Assembly: GCA_937998355.1 (NCBI GenBank)
Contig: CALLDI010000009.1
Span: 62,001-126,000 of the forward strand
Length of the DNA stretch: 64,000 bases
Reading direction: 5' to 3'
Source of the DNA: an uncultured Eggerthella sp.
Lineage (GTDB): Bacteria > Actinomycetota > Coriobacteriia > Coriobacteriales > Eggerthellaceae
The notes beneath the pieces were generated by a model, which saw only the letters and a list, made by a program, of their open reading frames with translations, was not told the DNA's origin and did not search any database. Below, piece by piece: positions 35,628 to 44,642 of the stretch. A program made the translations under genes and the position numbers. Positions within the stretch are counted from its first letter, which is position 1; each line of letters opens with the position of its first letter.

Positions 35628-36620
35628 ATGTCATACGCGCTTTCGGGCAGGCATTTTCTGAAGCTGCTCGACTTCACGCCCGCAGAGATCGTCGGTCTGG
35701 TCGATCTCGCGCAAGACCTCAAAGAGAAGAAGCATGCGGGCATCCCGCATCGCTATCTCGAAGGCAAGAACATGGTCCTCATCTTCGAGAAGACCTCGAC
35801 TCGCACTCGTTGTTCGTTCGAAGTTGCCGGTCACGACCTTGGCATGGGCGTCACCTATCTCGACCCCAGCGGCTCTCAGATCGGTAATAAGGAATCCATC
35901 AAAGACACGGCGCGCGTGCTCGGTCGCATGTTCGATGGCATCGAATATCGTGGCTATGGCCAAGAGATCGTCGAGACGCTCGCTGAATACTCGGGCGTTC
36001 CCGTATGGAACGGACTCACCGATGAATTCCATCCCACGCAGATGATCGCCGATCTGCTCACCATCCGCGAGAACTTCGGCGCGTTCAATGGCCTCAACCT
36101 CGTGTTCATGGGTGACGCGAAGAACAATGTCGCGAATTCCCTCATGGTGGCCTGTGCGAAGATGGGCATCAATTTCACCGCCTGCGGGCCTCAAGAGTGC
36201 ATGCCTGATGCAGCTCTCGTTCAGACCTGTCGCGAGATCGCTGCTGAAAACGACTGTGAGATCCGCCTGACATCAGACGTTGAAGAAGGCTGCACGGGCG
36301 CCAATATCATTTACACCGATATCTGGGTGTCGATGGGCGAACCGGCGAGCCTCTGGGAAGAGCGGATCAAGCTCCTCTCGCCGTATCAGGTGAACGCGAA
36401 GGTCATGAAGATGGCCGCCGATAACGCCATCTTCATGCACTGTCTCCCCGCATTCCACGACACCGATACCGCGGTCGCGAAGGATATCGAACAGCGTTTC
36501 GGTCTCACCGAGATGGAAGTGACCGACGAGGTCTTCGAATCGAGCCGCTCACGCGTATTCGACGAAGCCGAGAATCGCATGCATTCGATCAAGGCGATCG
36601 TGCTCGCGACGCTCGGTTAG
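35628..36620 (+). CDS. argF: Ornithine carbamoyltransferase
   Basis: Carbamoyl phosphate + ornithine to citrulline. Carbamoyl-phosphate loop STRTR at residues 57-61, HPTQ in DEFHPTQMIADL, ornithine loop HCLPAFHD. 330 residues, typical trimer-forming subunit. ATG 35628 follows AAGGAG; the upstream in-frame TTG at 35604 is not needed. It could be anabolic (argF) or catabolic (arcB): no arc genes or other arg genes are adjacent, only argS downstream, so the direction is undecided. Confidence 0.92.
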   Translation: MSYALSGRHFLKLLDFTPAEIVGLVDLAQDLKEKKHAGIPHRYLEGKNMVLIFEKTSTRTRCSFEVAGHDLGMGVTYLDPSGSQIGNKESIKDTARVLGRMFDGIEYRGYGQEIVETLAEYSGVPVWNGLTDEFHPTQMIADLLTIRENFGAFNGLNLVFMGDAKNNVANSLMVACAKMGINFTACGPQECMPDAALVQTCREIAAENDCEIRLTSDVEEGCTGANIIYTDIWVSMGEPASLWEERIKLLSPYQVNAKVMKMAADNAIFMHCLPAFHDTDTAVAKDIEQRFGLTEMEVTDEVFESSRSRVFDEAENRMHSIKAIVLATLG

Positions 36621-36655
36621 ACCACGACCAATCGAAGCAAGGAAGGAACTACCGC

Positions 36656-38374
36656 ATGACCGTACGTGAATCCCTCGAGATCATCGTCGCTGACGCGCTT
36701 TCGAGCGCGGTCGAAGATGGAAGCCTTGCGCTCGAGACGATCCCTGAGCCTGCGCTCGAACGCCCCCGTGAAGAAGCGCATGGCGATTGGGCATGCACCG
36801 TTGCGATGCGTCTCGCGAAAGAAGCGCGCATGAACCCGCGCCAGATCGCGCAGATCATCCTCGATCATCTTCCCGAGAACACCACTATCGCCACGGCTGA
36901 GATCGCAGGTCCTGGCTTCATCAATTTCACGCTGAACCCCGCTTCCTTCCAAGAAGTGGTGCGCGAAGTGCGCACGAAAGGGGGGGACTATGGCAAGTCT
37001 GAACTCGCTACTCCTTGCAAGGTGAATCTCGAGTACGTCTCTGCTAATCCTACTGGCCCGATGCACGTTGGCCACGGTCGTTGGGCGGCATTGGGCGATT
37101 CGATGGCGCGTGTCATGCGTCATGCAGGCTATAGCGTTGACGAAGAATTCTACGTCAACGACGAAGGTAACCAGATGAACGTCTTCGCCGATTCGCTCGT
37201 CGTGCGCTATCTTCAGCTGCTCGGCGAGGATATCGACCTTCCTGAACAGTCCTATGGCGGTGCGTACATGATCGAACTTGCGCAGCGCATCGTCGATGAG
37301 GATGGGGATGCATGGCGCGATGTCGATCCCGACGAGCGCAGGAAGGCGTTCCGTGAGCGTGGCTACGCGGCCATGATGGATTCCGTACGAGACACCCTCG
37401 CGCTCTTCGGAAACCAGTTCGACACCTACTTTTCCGAGCATTCTCTCTTCATTCCGGGCGAAGACGGCAAGAACAAGGTCGAGCGCGCCTTTGACGCGAT
37501 GAAGGAACGCGGGTTCATCTACGAGAATGAAGGTGCGACCTACTTCAAGTCCACTGAATTCAGCGACGAGAAGGACCGCGTGCTCATCAAGCAGAATGGC
37601 GAGCTCACGTATTTTATGAGTGACGTCGCCTATCATTACGACAAGAAGCAGCGTGGCTACGATCTACTGCTCGACATCTGGGGAGCTGACCACCACGGTT
37701 ACATCCCGCGTTGCAAGGCGATGATGGCAGCTTGGGGCTATCCGGACGATCTCGAGGTCGTGCTCGGACAGCTCGTGAACCTCTATCGCGATGGCAAGGC
37801 AGTGCGCATGTCGAAGCGTACGGGCGAGATGATCACGTTCCGCGAACTGATCGACGAGGTGGGCGTGGATGCAACGCGCTATCTCATGCTCTCGCGCTCA
37901 TCCGATCAGCCGATCGATTTCGATATCGAGGTCGCGAAGAAGCAGGATGCGACGAATCCGGTCTACTACGTGCAGTATGCGCATGCCCGCATCTGCTCGA
38001 TCCTGCGCAAGGCGGCCCGCGAACAGGGCATCGAAGATGCTGAGAACCTCACGCCTGCACTGCTTGCTGAAGCGCTCGCGCTCGACGACGCAGCGCTCGA
38101 GCTGCTCACCCATGAATCCGAGCTCGCGCTCATGAAGCAGATCGATGGCTTCACCGATCTGGTCGCAGGTGCCGCGCGCGATCGCGCTCCATTCCGCTTG
38201 ACGCACTATGCACAGGATCTTGCGAGCTTGTTCCATTCGTTCTACACCAACTGCCGCGTCATCGACGAGGATGAAGCGCTGACGAAGGCACGTCTCGCGC
38301 TCGTGGATGCTACGCGCATCAATCTTGCGCAAGCGCTCGGCCTGCTCGGGGTTTCCGCGCCTGCCGCGATGTAG
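36656..38374 (+). CDS. argS: Arginyl-tRNA synthetase
   Basis: Class I synthetase. HIGH-equivalent GPMHVGHGRWAALGD, the second signature VRMSKRTGEMITF (KMSKS-like), an N-terminal Add-1 domain (residues ~1-100) and a C-terminal DALR anticodon domain. 572 residues. An AAGGAA site precedes ATG 36656. It lies 35 bases after argF, which may link arginine synthesis and charging. A strong terminator follows. Confidence 0.95.
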   Translation: MTVRESLEIIVADALSSAVEDGSLALETIPEPALERPREEAHGDWACTVAMRLAKEARMNPRQIAQIILDHLPENTTIATAEIAGPGFINFTLNPASFQEVVREVRTKGGDYGKSELATPCKVNLEYVSANPTGPMHVGHGRWAALGDSMARVMRHAGYSVDEEFYVNDEGNQMNVFADSLVVRYLQLLGEDIDLPEQSYGGAYMIELAQRIVDEDGDAWRDVDPDERRKAFRERGYAAMMDSVRDTLALFGNQFDTYFSEHSLFIPGEDGKNKVERAFDAMKERGFIYENEGATYFKSTEFSDEKDRVLIKQNGELTYFMSDVAYHYDKKQRGYDLLLDIWGADHHGYIPRCKAMMAAWGYPDDLEVVLGQLVNLYRDGKAVRMSKRTGEMITFRELIDEVGVDATRYLMLSRSSDQPIDFDIEVAKKQDATNPVYYVQYAHARICSILRKAAREQGIEDAENLTPALLAEALALDDAALELLTHESELALMKQIDGFTDLVAGAARDRAPFRLTHYAQDLASLFHSFYTNCRVIDEDEALTKARLALVDATRINLAQALGLLGVSAPAAM

Positions 38375-38426
38375 CGGAAGAGCCCAACAACAGAGCTCGA
38401 TCAGGTATGAATACCGTTCAGTCAGC

Positions 38427-38453
38427 GAAGCAGCCCCACGGGCTGCTTCTTTG
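38427..38453 (+). terminator. Terminator after argS
   Basis: GAAGCAGCCC / GGGCTGCTTC, three-base CAC loop, then TTTG. Confidence 0.88.
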
Positions 38454-38544
38454 TTACAGCCTTGTTAAAGCGCGCGCGGTCGACTTTTCCCGCTCCCGAT
38501 CTTCTGATTAAATACACTTACCATCAGAATACCGAGGAGGTCAC

Positions 38545-39876
38545 ATGAGTTACGTCGATTCTGTCATCGAACAGGTCAAGGAGAAGAACGCGAACGAGCC
38601 GGAGTTCATCCAGGCGGTCACCGAGGTTCTCACTTCGCTCAAGCCGGTCATCGATTCCAACCCTGAATATGAGAAAGCAGCACTGCTCGAGCGTTTGGTC
38701 GAGCCAGAGCGCGTTATCATGTTCCGCGTTCCCTGGGTAGACGACAAGGGTGAGGTCCACGTCAACCGCGGTTATCGCGTGCAGTACAACAGCTGCATCG
38801 GCCCTTACAAGGGTGGCATTCGTCTCCATCCTTCCGTTAATCTCTCCATCATCAAGTTCCTTGGCTTCGAGCAGATCTTCAAGAACTCGCTCACCACGCT
38901 TCCTATGGGCGGCGGCAAAGGCGGCTCCGACTTCGACCCGAAGGGCAAGTCCGACAACGAGGTCATGCGCTTCTGCCAGTCCTTCATGACCGAACTCTGC
39001 CGTCACATCGGTGCGGATACCGACGTTCCTGCAGGTGACATCGGAACGGGCGCACGCGAGATCGGCTACATGTTCGGTCAGTACAAGCGTATTCGCGACG
39101 TCTGGGAAGGCGTTCTGACCGGCAAGGGCCTTTCCTATGGCGGTTCGCTCGCACGTACCGAAGCGACCGGCTATGGTCTCGTGTACTTCGTTCAGGAATA
39201 CCTCAACTGCCACGACGACAGCTTCGAGGGCAAGACCGTTGCGGTCTCCGGCTCCGGCAACGTCGCCATCTATGCGACCGAGAAGGCTCAGCAGCTGGGC
39301 GCTAAGGTCGTCACGCTCTCCGACTCCACGGGTTGGATCTACGATCCTAATGGCATCGACGTCGATCTGGTCAAGCAGATCAAGGAAGTCGAGCGCGGCC
39401 GCATCTCCGAGTATGCGAAGCGTCGCGAAGGCGTGGAATATCACGATGGCCGCGGCGTATGGAGCGTCAAGGTCGATATCGCGCTTCCATGCGCGACTCA
39501 GAACGAGCTCGATCTCGACGACGCGAAGCAGCTCGTTGCGAACGGCTGCAAGATCGTGGCTGAAGGCGCTAACATGCCCACTACGCTCGACGCGACCGAA
39601 TACCTCATGGAAAACGGTGTCGTCTTCATGCCAGGTAAGGCTTCCAATGCGGGTGGCGTTGCGACCTCTGGTCTCGAGATGTCTCAGAATTCCGAGCGCC
39701 TCTCCTGGACCTTCGAAGAGGTCGATGCGAAGCTTCAGAGCATCATGAAGAGCATCTACCACGCTGCGGACGACGCTGCTAAGGAATACGGCGTTGAAGG
39801 CAACTACGTGATGGGCGCGAACATCGCTGGCTTCAAGAAGCTCGCTGATGCGATGATGGCTCAGGGCATCGTCTAG
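38545..39876 (+). CDS. gdhA: Glutamate dehydrogenase (probably NADP-dependent, hexameric)
   Basis: Reductive amination of 2-oxoglutarate, ammonium assimilation. The glutamate-binding stretch GPYKGGIRLHPSVNLSIIKFLGFEQIFKNSLTTLPMGGGKGGSDFDPKGKSD is split here only by description: catalytic Lys is in MGGGKGG. The cofactor loop is VSGSGNVAIYATEKA, and the C-terminus AGFKKLADAMMAQGIV is typical. 443 residues, matching the ~450-residue NADP-type hexamers. AGGAGG precedes ATG 38545. Stands alone between two terminators. Confidence 0.94.
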   Translation: MSYVDSVIEQVKEKNANEPEFIQAVTEVLTSLKPVIDSNPEYEKAALLERLVEPERVIMFRVPWVDDKGEVHVNRGYRVQYNSCIGPYKGGIRLHPSVNLSIIKFLGFEQIFKNSLTTLPMGGGKGGSDFDPKGKSDNEVMRFCQSFMTELCRHIGADTDVPAGDIGTGAREIGYMFGQYKRIRDVWEGVLTGKGLSYGGSLARTEATGYGLVYFVQEYLNCHDDSFEGKTVAVSGSGNVAIYATEKAQQLGAKVVTLSDSTGWIYDPNGIDVDLVKQIKEVERGRISEYAKRREGVEYHDGRGVWSVKVDIALPCATQNELDLDDAKQLVANGCKIVAEGANMPTTLDATEYLMENGVVFMPGKASNAGGVATSGLEMSQNSERLSWTFEEVDAKLQSIMKSIYHAADDAAKEYGVEGNYVMGANIAGFKKLADAMMAQGIV

Positions 39877-39901
39877 TCGATCAGTCCACGCTTCGAACTT
39901 C

Positions 39902-39935
39902 AAAAGGCCTCTGCATACGCAGGGGCCTTTTCTTT
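39902..39935 (+). terminator. Terminator after gdhA
   Basis: AAAAGGCCTCTGC pairs with GCAGGGGCCTTTT (one G.T), loop ATAC, then CTTTT. Confidence 0.92.
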
Positions 39936-39959
39936 TGTGCTCATTATCGCAGTGCCGTT

Positions 39960-39965
39960 TATAAT
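39960..39965 (+). promoter_or_regulatory. -10 element for the surface-protein gene
   Basis: Perfect TATAAT 26 bases before the preferred ATG; the best -35 (TTGTGC, 39935-39940) is 19 bases away. Confidence 0.5.
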
Positions 39966-39990
39966 GACCATACGGATTGAAAGGTGGCAC

Positions 39991-42000
39991 ATGCACAACG
40001 TTCATCATCCTAAAATAATAACGGCAGATACGACAACGGTTTTCGGGGCAGATCGTCGTAAGCGATGCGCGTTTCTCGTTGCGCTCTTCGCTGCGTTCAT
40101 GCTCGTTTGTGGATCGGTCGCTCTCGCTCATGAGCAGGCAACCGAATCTCTTTTCGATGAACCGATAGAAGATATTCCTGCCGAGATCGAAGATCAAGAA
40201 CAGGATACGAGTGACCTGCTTATCGTTTCACAAGAGAGCATCGCCGATGAAGAACAGCCCGCCGACGAAGAGCAGCTTGAACGCGAAGTGGTCTTCAGCG
40301 CTCAAGAGACCGAGCTAGACGACGAGACGATCAGTGCTCAAGCTGACAAGAACGTAACGAGCTCTACTACTACCTGGAGCAACGGTACCTACACTGTTTC
40401 AGGCAATATCGAGATCGAAAAGCGCGTGACCGTATCAGGCAATGTCGTCTTGCAGCTCAACGCAGGATCGAGGCTTACCGTGCTCAGTGGCATCAACGTT
40501 CCTTCTGGTGCCGCTCTTACCATTCAAGGCGAGGGCGTGCTCTTCGCATATGCGCCTGAGAGCAACGTGAATCACGCGGTCATCGGCGGAAACAGCGCGA
40601 AGAAGACCGGTCGTATCATCATCGATTCGGGGCGCATCGAGGTGAATGTCTCTTCTCAGAATTTCGCAGGCGCAGGAATTGGCTCAGGCAACGAAGGTGA
40701 AGATGGAGAGGTTGTCATCAATGGCGGTATAGTGAACGTCTCATCGATGTTTCGCGACAGCATGAAAGGTGCCGCGATCGGTGGTGGGCAATACGCTGCC
40801 AACATCTCTGTTCAGATATTAGGCGGCACGGTCAATGCGCAAGGCAGTAATAATGCTCCTGCGATCGGTACGGGATTCGGATTCGGTCAAGCCAACATCG
40901 TCATCAGCAACGCTAACGTGACCGCGGTCGGATATGGAACGTCGCCAGCTATCGGTGGGCAACAGGCAAGTACGCCGAACGCTTCGTCGGTATCGATCGC
41001 GAACAGCACGGTGAAAGCGACCGCTCAAGGAAGCGCACCCGCTATTGGCTATCTCGGACCCGGAACCTTGAGCATCGGAGACTCCTCAGCGAGCAGCCCG
41101 AGCACCACGCTCGTTCACGCAAGTTCGATCGATCCAAGATGCATGACCGATACGGAGGCTTGGAAAGGGATCGTTTTCACAGGAGATGATGGTACGGTAT
41201 ACGGGGAATCAGCGCTCGCGAATGACCTGATGCTAGAAGCGAACCAGCAACTGACCATTCCTGGGGGCAGTACCCTCACTATCCCTGCGAACATCACCTT
41301 GCAAGACCAAGGATCGATCACTAATGAAGGCACGGTCATCAACGATGGGTCGATCGTCGGCAGTGGAACTTTCGTTAACAATGGAACGCTCATCGATAAC
41401 GGCATCTTCTTCCCGCAAGAGGTCACCTTCGATACACAGGGAGGGTCGGATGTCCCTGCGCTCACCGTGAACAGAGACAGCCTCATAACGGATTCGATTC
41501 CTGATCCAACGCGTGAGGGACATGCTTTTGGCGGTTGGTATCAAGACTCTTCAACGACGATTCCTTGGGATTTCGATACCGATAGGGTAACAAGGCCACT
41601 CACGCTCTATGCGAAATGGGATGCGCTCGAAGACCCATCCGAGCCTTCTCAGCCAGAAACTCCTATCGACCCTAAACCTGATGTGCCGAGCGACCCGATC
41701 GTGCCCGAAGATCCCGAAAAGCCAGGTGATCCGATCGGTGAACCAGCCGAACCGGATGGCGATCATGCAGACGAACAACTTCCTGCAGATGAAGAGCAAG
41801 AAGGCATTGATGAAGACACTACGGATGAAGCGGATTCGGTCAAGCCTGACAGACCTCACGATTCGGTGCCCAAGCTCGGCGATCCTATCCTCGTGTTACC
41901 TCTCTTCTTCGGTGTGCTCGGTATCCTTATCGCGTTGAATCTCGACACCTTCATTCGCTCGCGAAAACGTCTGCGTTGGTCAAGGCACCCTAAAGACTGA
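39991..42000 (+). CDS. Large secreted surface protein with InlB-type repeat and C-terminal anchor
   Basis: About 669 residues. Signal peptide ~22-46 (RRKRCAFLVALFAAFMLVCGSVALA). An acidic region follows, then a Gly/Asn/Val-rich region (~120-480) with recurring GGxVN...AxIG patterns suggestive of a right-handed beta-helix. One Listeria-Bacteroides (InlB B) repeat (VTFDTQGG ... GWYQ ... YAKWD) and a Pro/Glu/Asp stalk come next. The end is VPKLGDP, a hydrophobic segment and a basic tail (RSRKRLRWSRHPKD). VPKLGD resembles LPxTGD with Thr replaced by Leu. Start ATG 39991 follows AAAGGTGG. Probably cell-surface adhesin-like; function not recognised. Overlaps the convergent kinase gene by 11 bases. 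Confidence 0.75.
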   Translation: MHNVHHPKIITADTTTVFGADRRKRCAFLVALFAAFMLVCGSVALAHEQATESLFDEPIEDIPAEIEDQEQDTSDLLIVSQESIADEEQPADEEQLEREVVFSAQETELDDETISAQADKNVTSSTTTWSNGTYTVSGNIEIEKRVTVSGNVVLQLNAGSRLTVLSGINVPSGAALTIQGEGVLFAYAPESNVNHAVIGGNSAKKTGRIIIDSGRIEVNVSSQNFAGAGIGSGNEGEDGEVVINGGIVNVSSMFRDSMKGAAIGGGQYAANISVQILGGTVNAQGSNNAPAIGTGFGFGQANIVISNANVTAVGYGTSPAIGGQQASTPNASSVSIANSTVKATAQGSAPAIGYLGPGTLSIGDSSASSPSTTLVHASSIDPRCMTDTEAWKGIVFTGDDGTVYGESALANDLMLEANQQLTIPGGSTLTIPANITLQDQGSITNEGTVINDGSIVGSGTFVNNGTLIDNGIFFPQEVTFDTQGGSDVPALTVNRDSLITDSIPDPTREGHAFGGWYQDSSTTIPWDFDTDRVTRPLTLYAKWDALEDPSEPSQPETPIDPKPDVPSDPIVPEDPEKPGDPIGEPAEPDGDHADEQLPADEEQEGIDEDTTDEADSVKPDRPHDSVPKLGDPILVLPLFFGVLGILIALNLDTFIRSRKRLRWSRHPKD

Positions 42001-42907
42001 GCACCGTGAGCGCTTGCGGCACGACCGAAATATCGTATTCGTAGGCAGGGATCGGCTCTCCGTCGATCTGTGCGGGTACGATATCGCTGAAGGTGAGCTT
42101 GATATGCTTGCCCTTCTTGAAGTTGATGTGCTTGTCGTTCGTGTGCTTGCCATCTTTAGCGCGCATGAACAGGCGTACCGCCTCGAATTTCGAGAGGGGT
42201 GGGGTAGCGTAGCAGACATCGAAGACCCCATCGCTCAGGTCGGCCTGAGGGCAGATGTCGAAGCCTCCGCCATATGTTCGGCCATTCTGAACGGCGAAGG
42301 TATAGAACTCGAGCCCCGGGAACTCGATGCCATCGATATGAACATCGGCTTCGATCACGTCAAGGTGGTTCTTGATCTGGTTGAAGCCGCTCTCAAGATA
42401 GAGGATCGTTCCGGTCTTGTGCGTGGTTCGACGGCGCTCCATCGTCTCGAGTGCGATGGCTGCATCGACGCCGAACGAGAGCGTTTGGGCGAAGTACGTG
42501 TCGTTCACCGCGCCGATGTCGATCGTCTTCTCCTGAAGCTTCGGTAGCTCATCTAGCACGCGCAGCGGATCGAGCGGCAGGTTCAAGCTCCGCGCGAAAT
42601 CGTTTCCCTGACCAGCAGGCAGCACGCCAAGCTTCGGGCGTTTCTCTTGCGGTAGCTGCATGAGACCATTCACGACTTCATGCACGACGCCATCTCCGCC
42701 CAACACGAAGACCGTATCGAAGTGCTCGCCGAGCTCGTGCGCGATGATGACCGCATCGAGTGGATAGGTGGTCTCGATGATCTCGTAATAATGGCCGCGG
42801 TTCGTGTTCGTCACGCCTTTGAGCAGCTCGGAGACTTCTTGGAGCGTTTTGCGAGCTTTGCCGCTTTGTGCGGTCGGGTTGACGATCAAGAGTGAATTGC
42901 CGAACAT
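41990..42907 (-). CDS. Diacylglycerol kinase-family lipid kinase
   Basis: Soluble DagK/YegS-like lipid kinase, ~305 residues. LLIVNPTAQSGKA begins the fold; VLGGDGVVHEVVNGLM is the ATP-binding GGDGT-like motif (with Val in place of Thr) and GVLPAGQGNDFARSLNLP the second signature. The C-terminal beta-sandwich follows. Substrate could be diacylglycerol, phosphatidylglycerol or undecaprenol-like lipid. Start at 42907 is fixed by an AAAGGGG site; upstream in-frame sequence to 43078 overlaps the divergent gene and is not conserved-looking. Confidence 0.85.
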   Translation of the reverse strand: MFGNSLLIVNPTAQSGKARKTLQEVSELLKGVTNTNRGHYYEIIETTYPLDAVIIAHELGEHFDTVFVLGGDGVVHEVVNGLMQLPQEKRPKLGVLPAGQGNDFARSLNLPLDPLRVLDELPKLQEKTIDIGAVNDTYFAQTLSFGVDAAIALETMERRRTTHKTGTILYLESGFNQIKNHLDVIEADVHIDGIEFPGLEFYTFAVQNGRTYGGGFDICPQADLSDGVFDVCYATPPLSKFEAVRLFMRAKDGKHTNDKHINFKKGKHIKLTFSDIVPAQIDGEPIPAYEYDISVVPQALTVLSL

Positions 42908-42952
42908 AAGAGCCCCTTTCAACGCCTCTTCATGAGGTGCACAGCGACGAGC

Positions 42953-42981
42953 GTGAACAAGAAAAAGCAGTACGCTACAAT
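42953..42981 (+). promoter_or_regulatory. Candidate promoter for the metallo-beta-lactamase fold gene
   Basis: GTGAAC (42953-42958), 17-base spacer, TACAAT (42976-42981), in the divergent gap. Confidence 0.45.
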
Positions 42982-43052
42982 TCATACTAGATGAACGAAG
43001 CCACGTTTCATCTCGATCTTCCATCGGTAACTGAATTGATACGGAGCATCGC

Positions 43053-44192
43053 ATGACCAACCACAAGGACAACAGCACGAAGAGCGGTTTTGGCGCACTT
43101 GAGACGATCGGGCGGATCGATCCTGATCAGGCGACCTATTTCGACTACGAAGCGGCAGATGGAACGCCGGTCTCGCAGTTGATCCGCTATCCAGAGGTTG
43201 GTCATGAGACGAATTTCCTGCTGAGAGAGGACGACCCTCATATCTTCCATAGCAGCTATCAGGTCGATAACTTCTACTTCACCGACCGCATCGATGAATT
43301 CGCCGTGGTCGATCCAGGCAAGAAGGCGCTCTTCGTCGACGTCGGTCTTTACGATCTGTGCGGCATCGATTTTCTCGATGGTGCGCTCGCTGCTTCCGAT
43401 GTTCCATGGAGCGACGCTGAAGTGTTCCTCACGCACGCCCACGACGATCACGACGGCAACACGCGCTACTGCCTTGAAAAGGGCGTTCGCCGGGTCTACG
43501 TGGGCGCTCTTCCTATGTTCGAGGATTCGATGGTGGACGACTATCTCACGATCAGCGGGCTCGCTCGAGGAGATTACGACGATGCGTACTTCTATGTCGA
43601 ACGTCTTCTGAAGCGTAATAGCATGTTCGATGGCTTCGAGGACCGTGTGCGCATCGTACGTACAGGAGACACCATCGATGTGGGCGATCATCACTTCGAG
43701 GTGATCGAAACACCCGGTCATACGCCCGAACACATCTCGCTCGTCGATCGCGAGCGGGGCATCTTCTTCGCAGGCGATCACATTCTCGATACCGCACCTG
43801 GTCTCATGTCCTATTTCGCGGATCTGCATCTGCTGAAGCGTTTTCTGGAAAGCTTCGACCAGCTCAAAGCGCTCGGTCTGAAGAAGATCTATATGTGCCA
43901 CCACGACCCGATCATCGGCGCCGACGAGGTGAATGCGTTCCTCGACAAGATCGTCGCGAGCTACGATAGGCCCGTCAATAAGATGTTCGATCTCGTCGAA
44001 GCAACGCCGCTGACGGCTGAAGCGCTCGCACGAAAGTACTATGCCTATCTGCCAAGTTGGAGCGAGCAACCGCTCATCTTGCTCACACGTCGCGTCTCGA
44101 TCGCGCTCAGCTACCTCGATTACCTCTACGATATGGGCAGAGTGGAACGACGCGTAGCTGAAGATGGCGCATTCGAGTACTGGGTAGCTTAG
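43053..44192 (+). CDS. Metallo-beta-lactamase fold hydrolase
   Basis: Binuclear-metal hydrolase, 379 residues. Metal motif THAHDDHDGN (HxHxDH), then ETPGHTPEHISL, FFAGDHIL and CHHDPIIG supply the remaining ligands. A C-terminal winged-helix-like region (EALARKYYAYLPSW...GRVERRVAEDGAFEYWVA) recalls the LACTB2-like subgroup. Substrate is not predictable from sequence; such proteins include thioesterases and nucleases. ATG 43053 has GGAGC upstream. Monocistronic; tRNA-Lys converges on it. Confidence 0.85.
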   Translation: MTNHKDNSTKSGFGALETIGRIDPDQATYFDYEAADGTPVSQLIRYPEVGHETNFLLREDDPHIFHSSYQVDNFYFTDRIDEFAVVDPGKKALFVDVGLYDLCGIDFLDGALAASDVPWSDAEVFLTHAHDDHDGNTRYCLEKGVRRVYVGALPMFEDSMVDDYLTISGLARGDYDDAYFYVERLLKRNSMFDGFEDRVRIVRTGDTIDVGDHHFEVIETPGHTPEHISLVDRERGIFFAGDHILDTAPGLMSYFADLHLLKRFLESFDQLKALGLKKIYMCHHDPIIGADEVNAFLDKIVASYDRPVNKMFDLVEATPLTAEALARKYYAYLPSWSEQPLILLTRRVSIALSYLDYLYDMGRVERRVAEDGAFEYWVA

Positions 44193-44200
44193 ATGAGCGA

Positions 44201-44227
44201 ATAAAAAAGGCTGGGGGAGACCAGCCT
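44201..44227 (-). terminator. Terminator after tRNA-Lys (minus strand)
   Basis: On the minus strand AGGCTGG / CCAGCCT followed by TTTTTTATT. It may also stop the converging metallo-hydrolase transcript. Confidence 0.85.
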
Positions 44228-44236
44228 GGAAGTTCA

Positions 44237-44312
44237 TGGTGGATCGTCGGGGACTCGAACCCCGGACCTTGGGATTAAGAGTCCCCTGCTCTACCAACTA
44301 AGCTAACGATCC
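44237..44312 (-). tRNA. tRNA-Lys (anticodon CTT)
   Basis: Acceptor GGATCGT/ACGATCC, anticodon stem GGGAC..ATCCC with loop TCTTA context giving CTT, T-loop GGTTCGAGTCC, CCA encoded. Confidence 0.93.
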
Positions 44313-44410
44313 GTTACAAGTATGTTCTGCGTTTGAGCGCTTAGCTATTTTAGGCTATCGACTGACGTCGTGCAAGCAAAAATACCTTCGCTCGAAACAA
44401 AAAAACGCGC

Positions 44411-44488
44411 TGGGGTGGATGAAGGGACTTGAACCCTCGATCTCCAGAGCCACAATCTGGCGCCTTAGCCAACTAGGCCACACCCACC
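44411..44488 (-). tRNA. tRNA-His (anticodon GTG)
   Basis: Acceptor GTGGGTG/CATCCAC plus an encoded G-1 opposite C73, the tRNA-His identity pair. Loop TTGTGGC gives GTG; CCA encoded. It probably shares a transcript with tRNA-Lys, 98 bases downstream. Confidence 0.94.
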
Positions 44489-44503
44489 ATATGCGCAGAA
44501 AGT

Positions 44504-44531
44504 ATTATAGAGAAAAAAATCAAGCTTGCAA
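44504..44531 (-). promoter_or_regulatory. Promoter for the tRNA-His/tRNA-Lys transcript
   Basis: Minus strand: TTGCAA (44526-44531), 16-base spacer, TATAAT (44504-44509), 16 bases before tRNA-His. Confidence 0.75.
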
Positions 44532-44642
44532 GTTCGACCGAGAAAACATGTGAATCTTGCGCAGCGAACGGGCTAAAGAGCCGCTGGCAGGTTCGATTCG
44601 GTAGTATAGAAGTGGAATAGAACGATCTGAAAGGGAAGTGAC

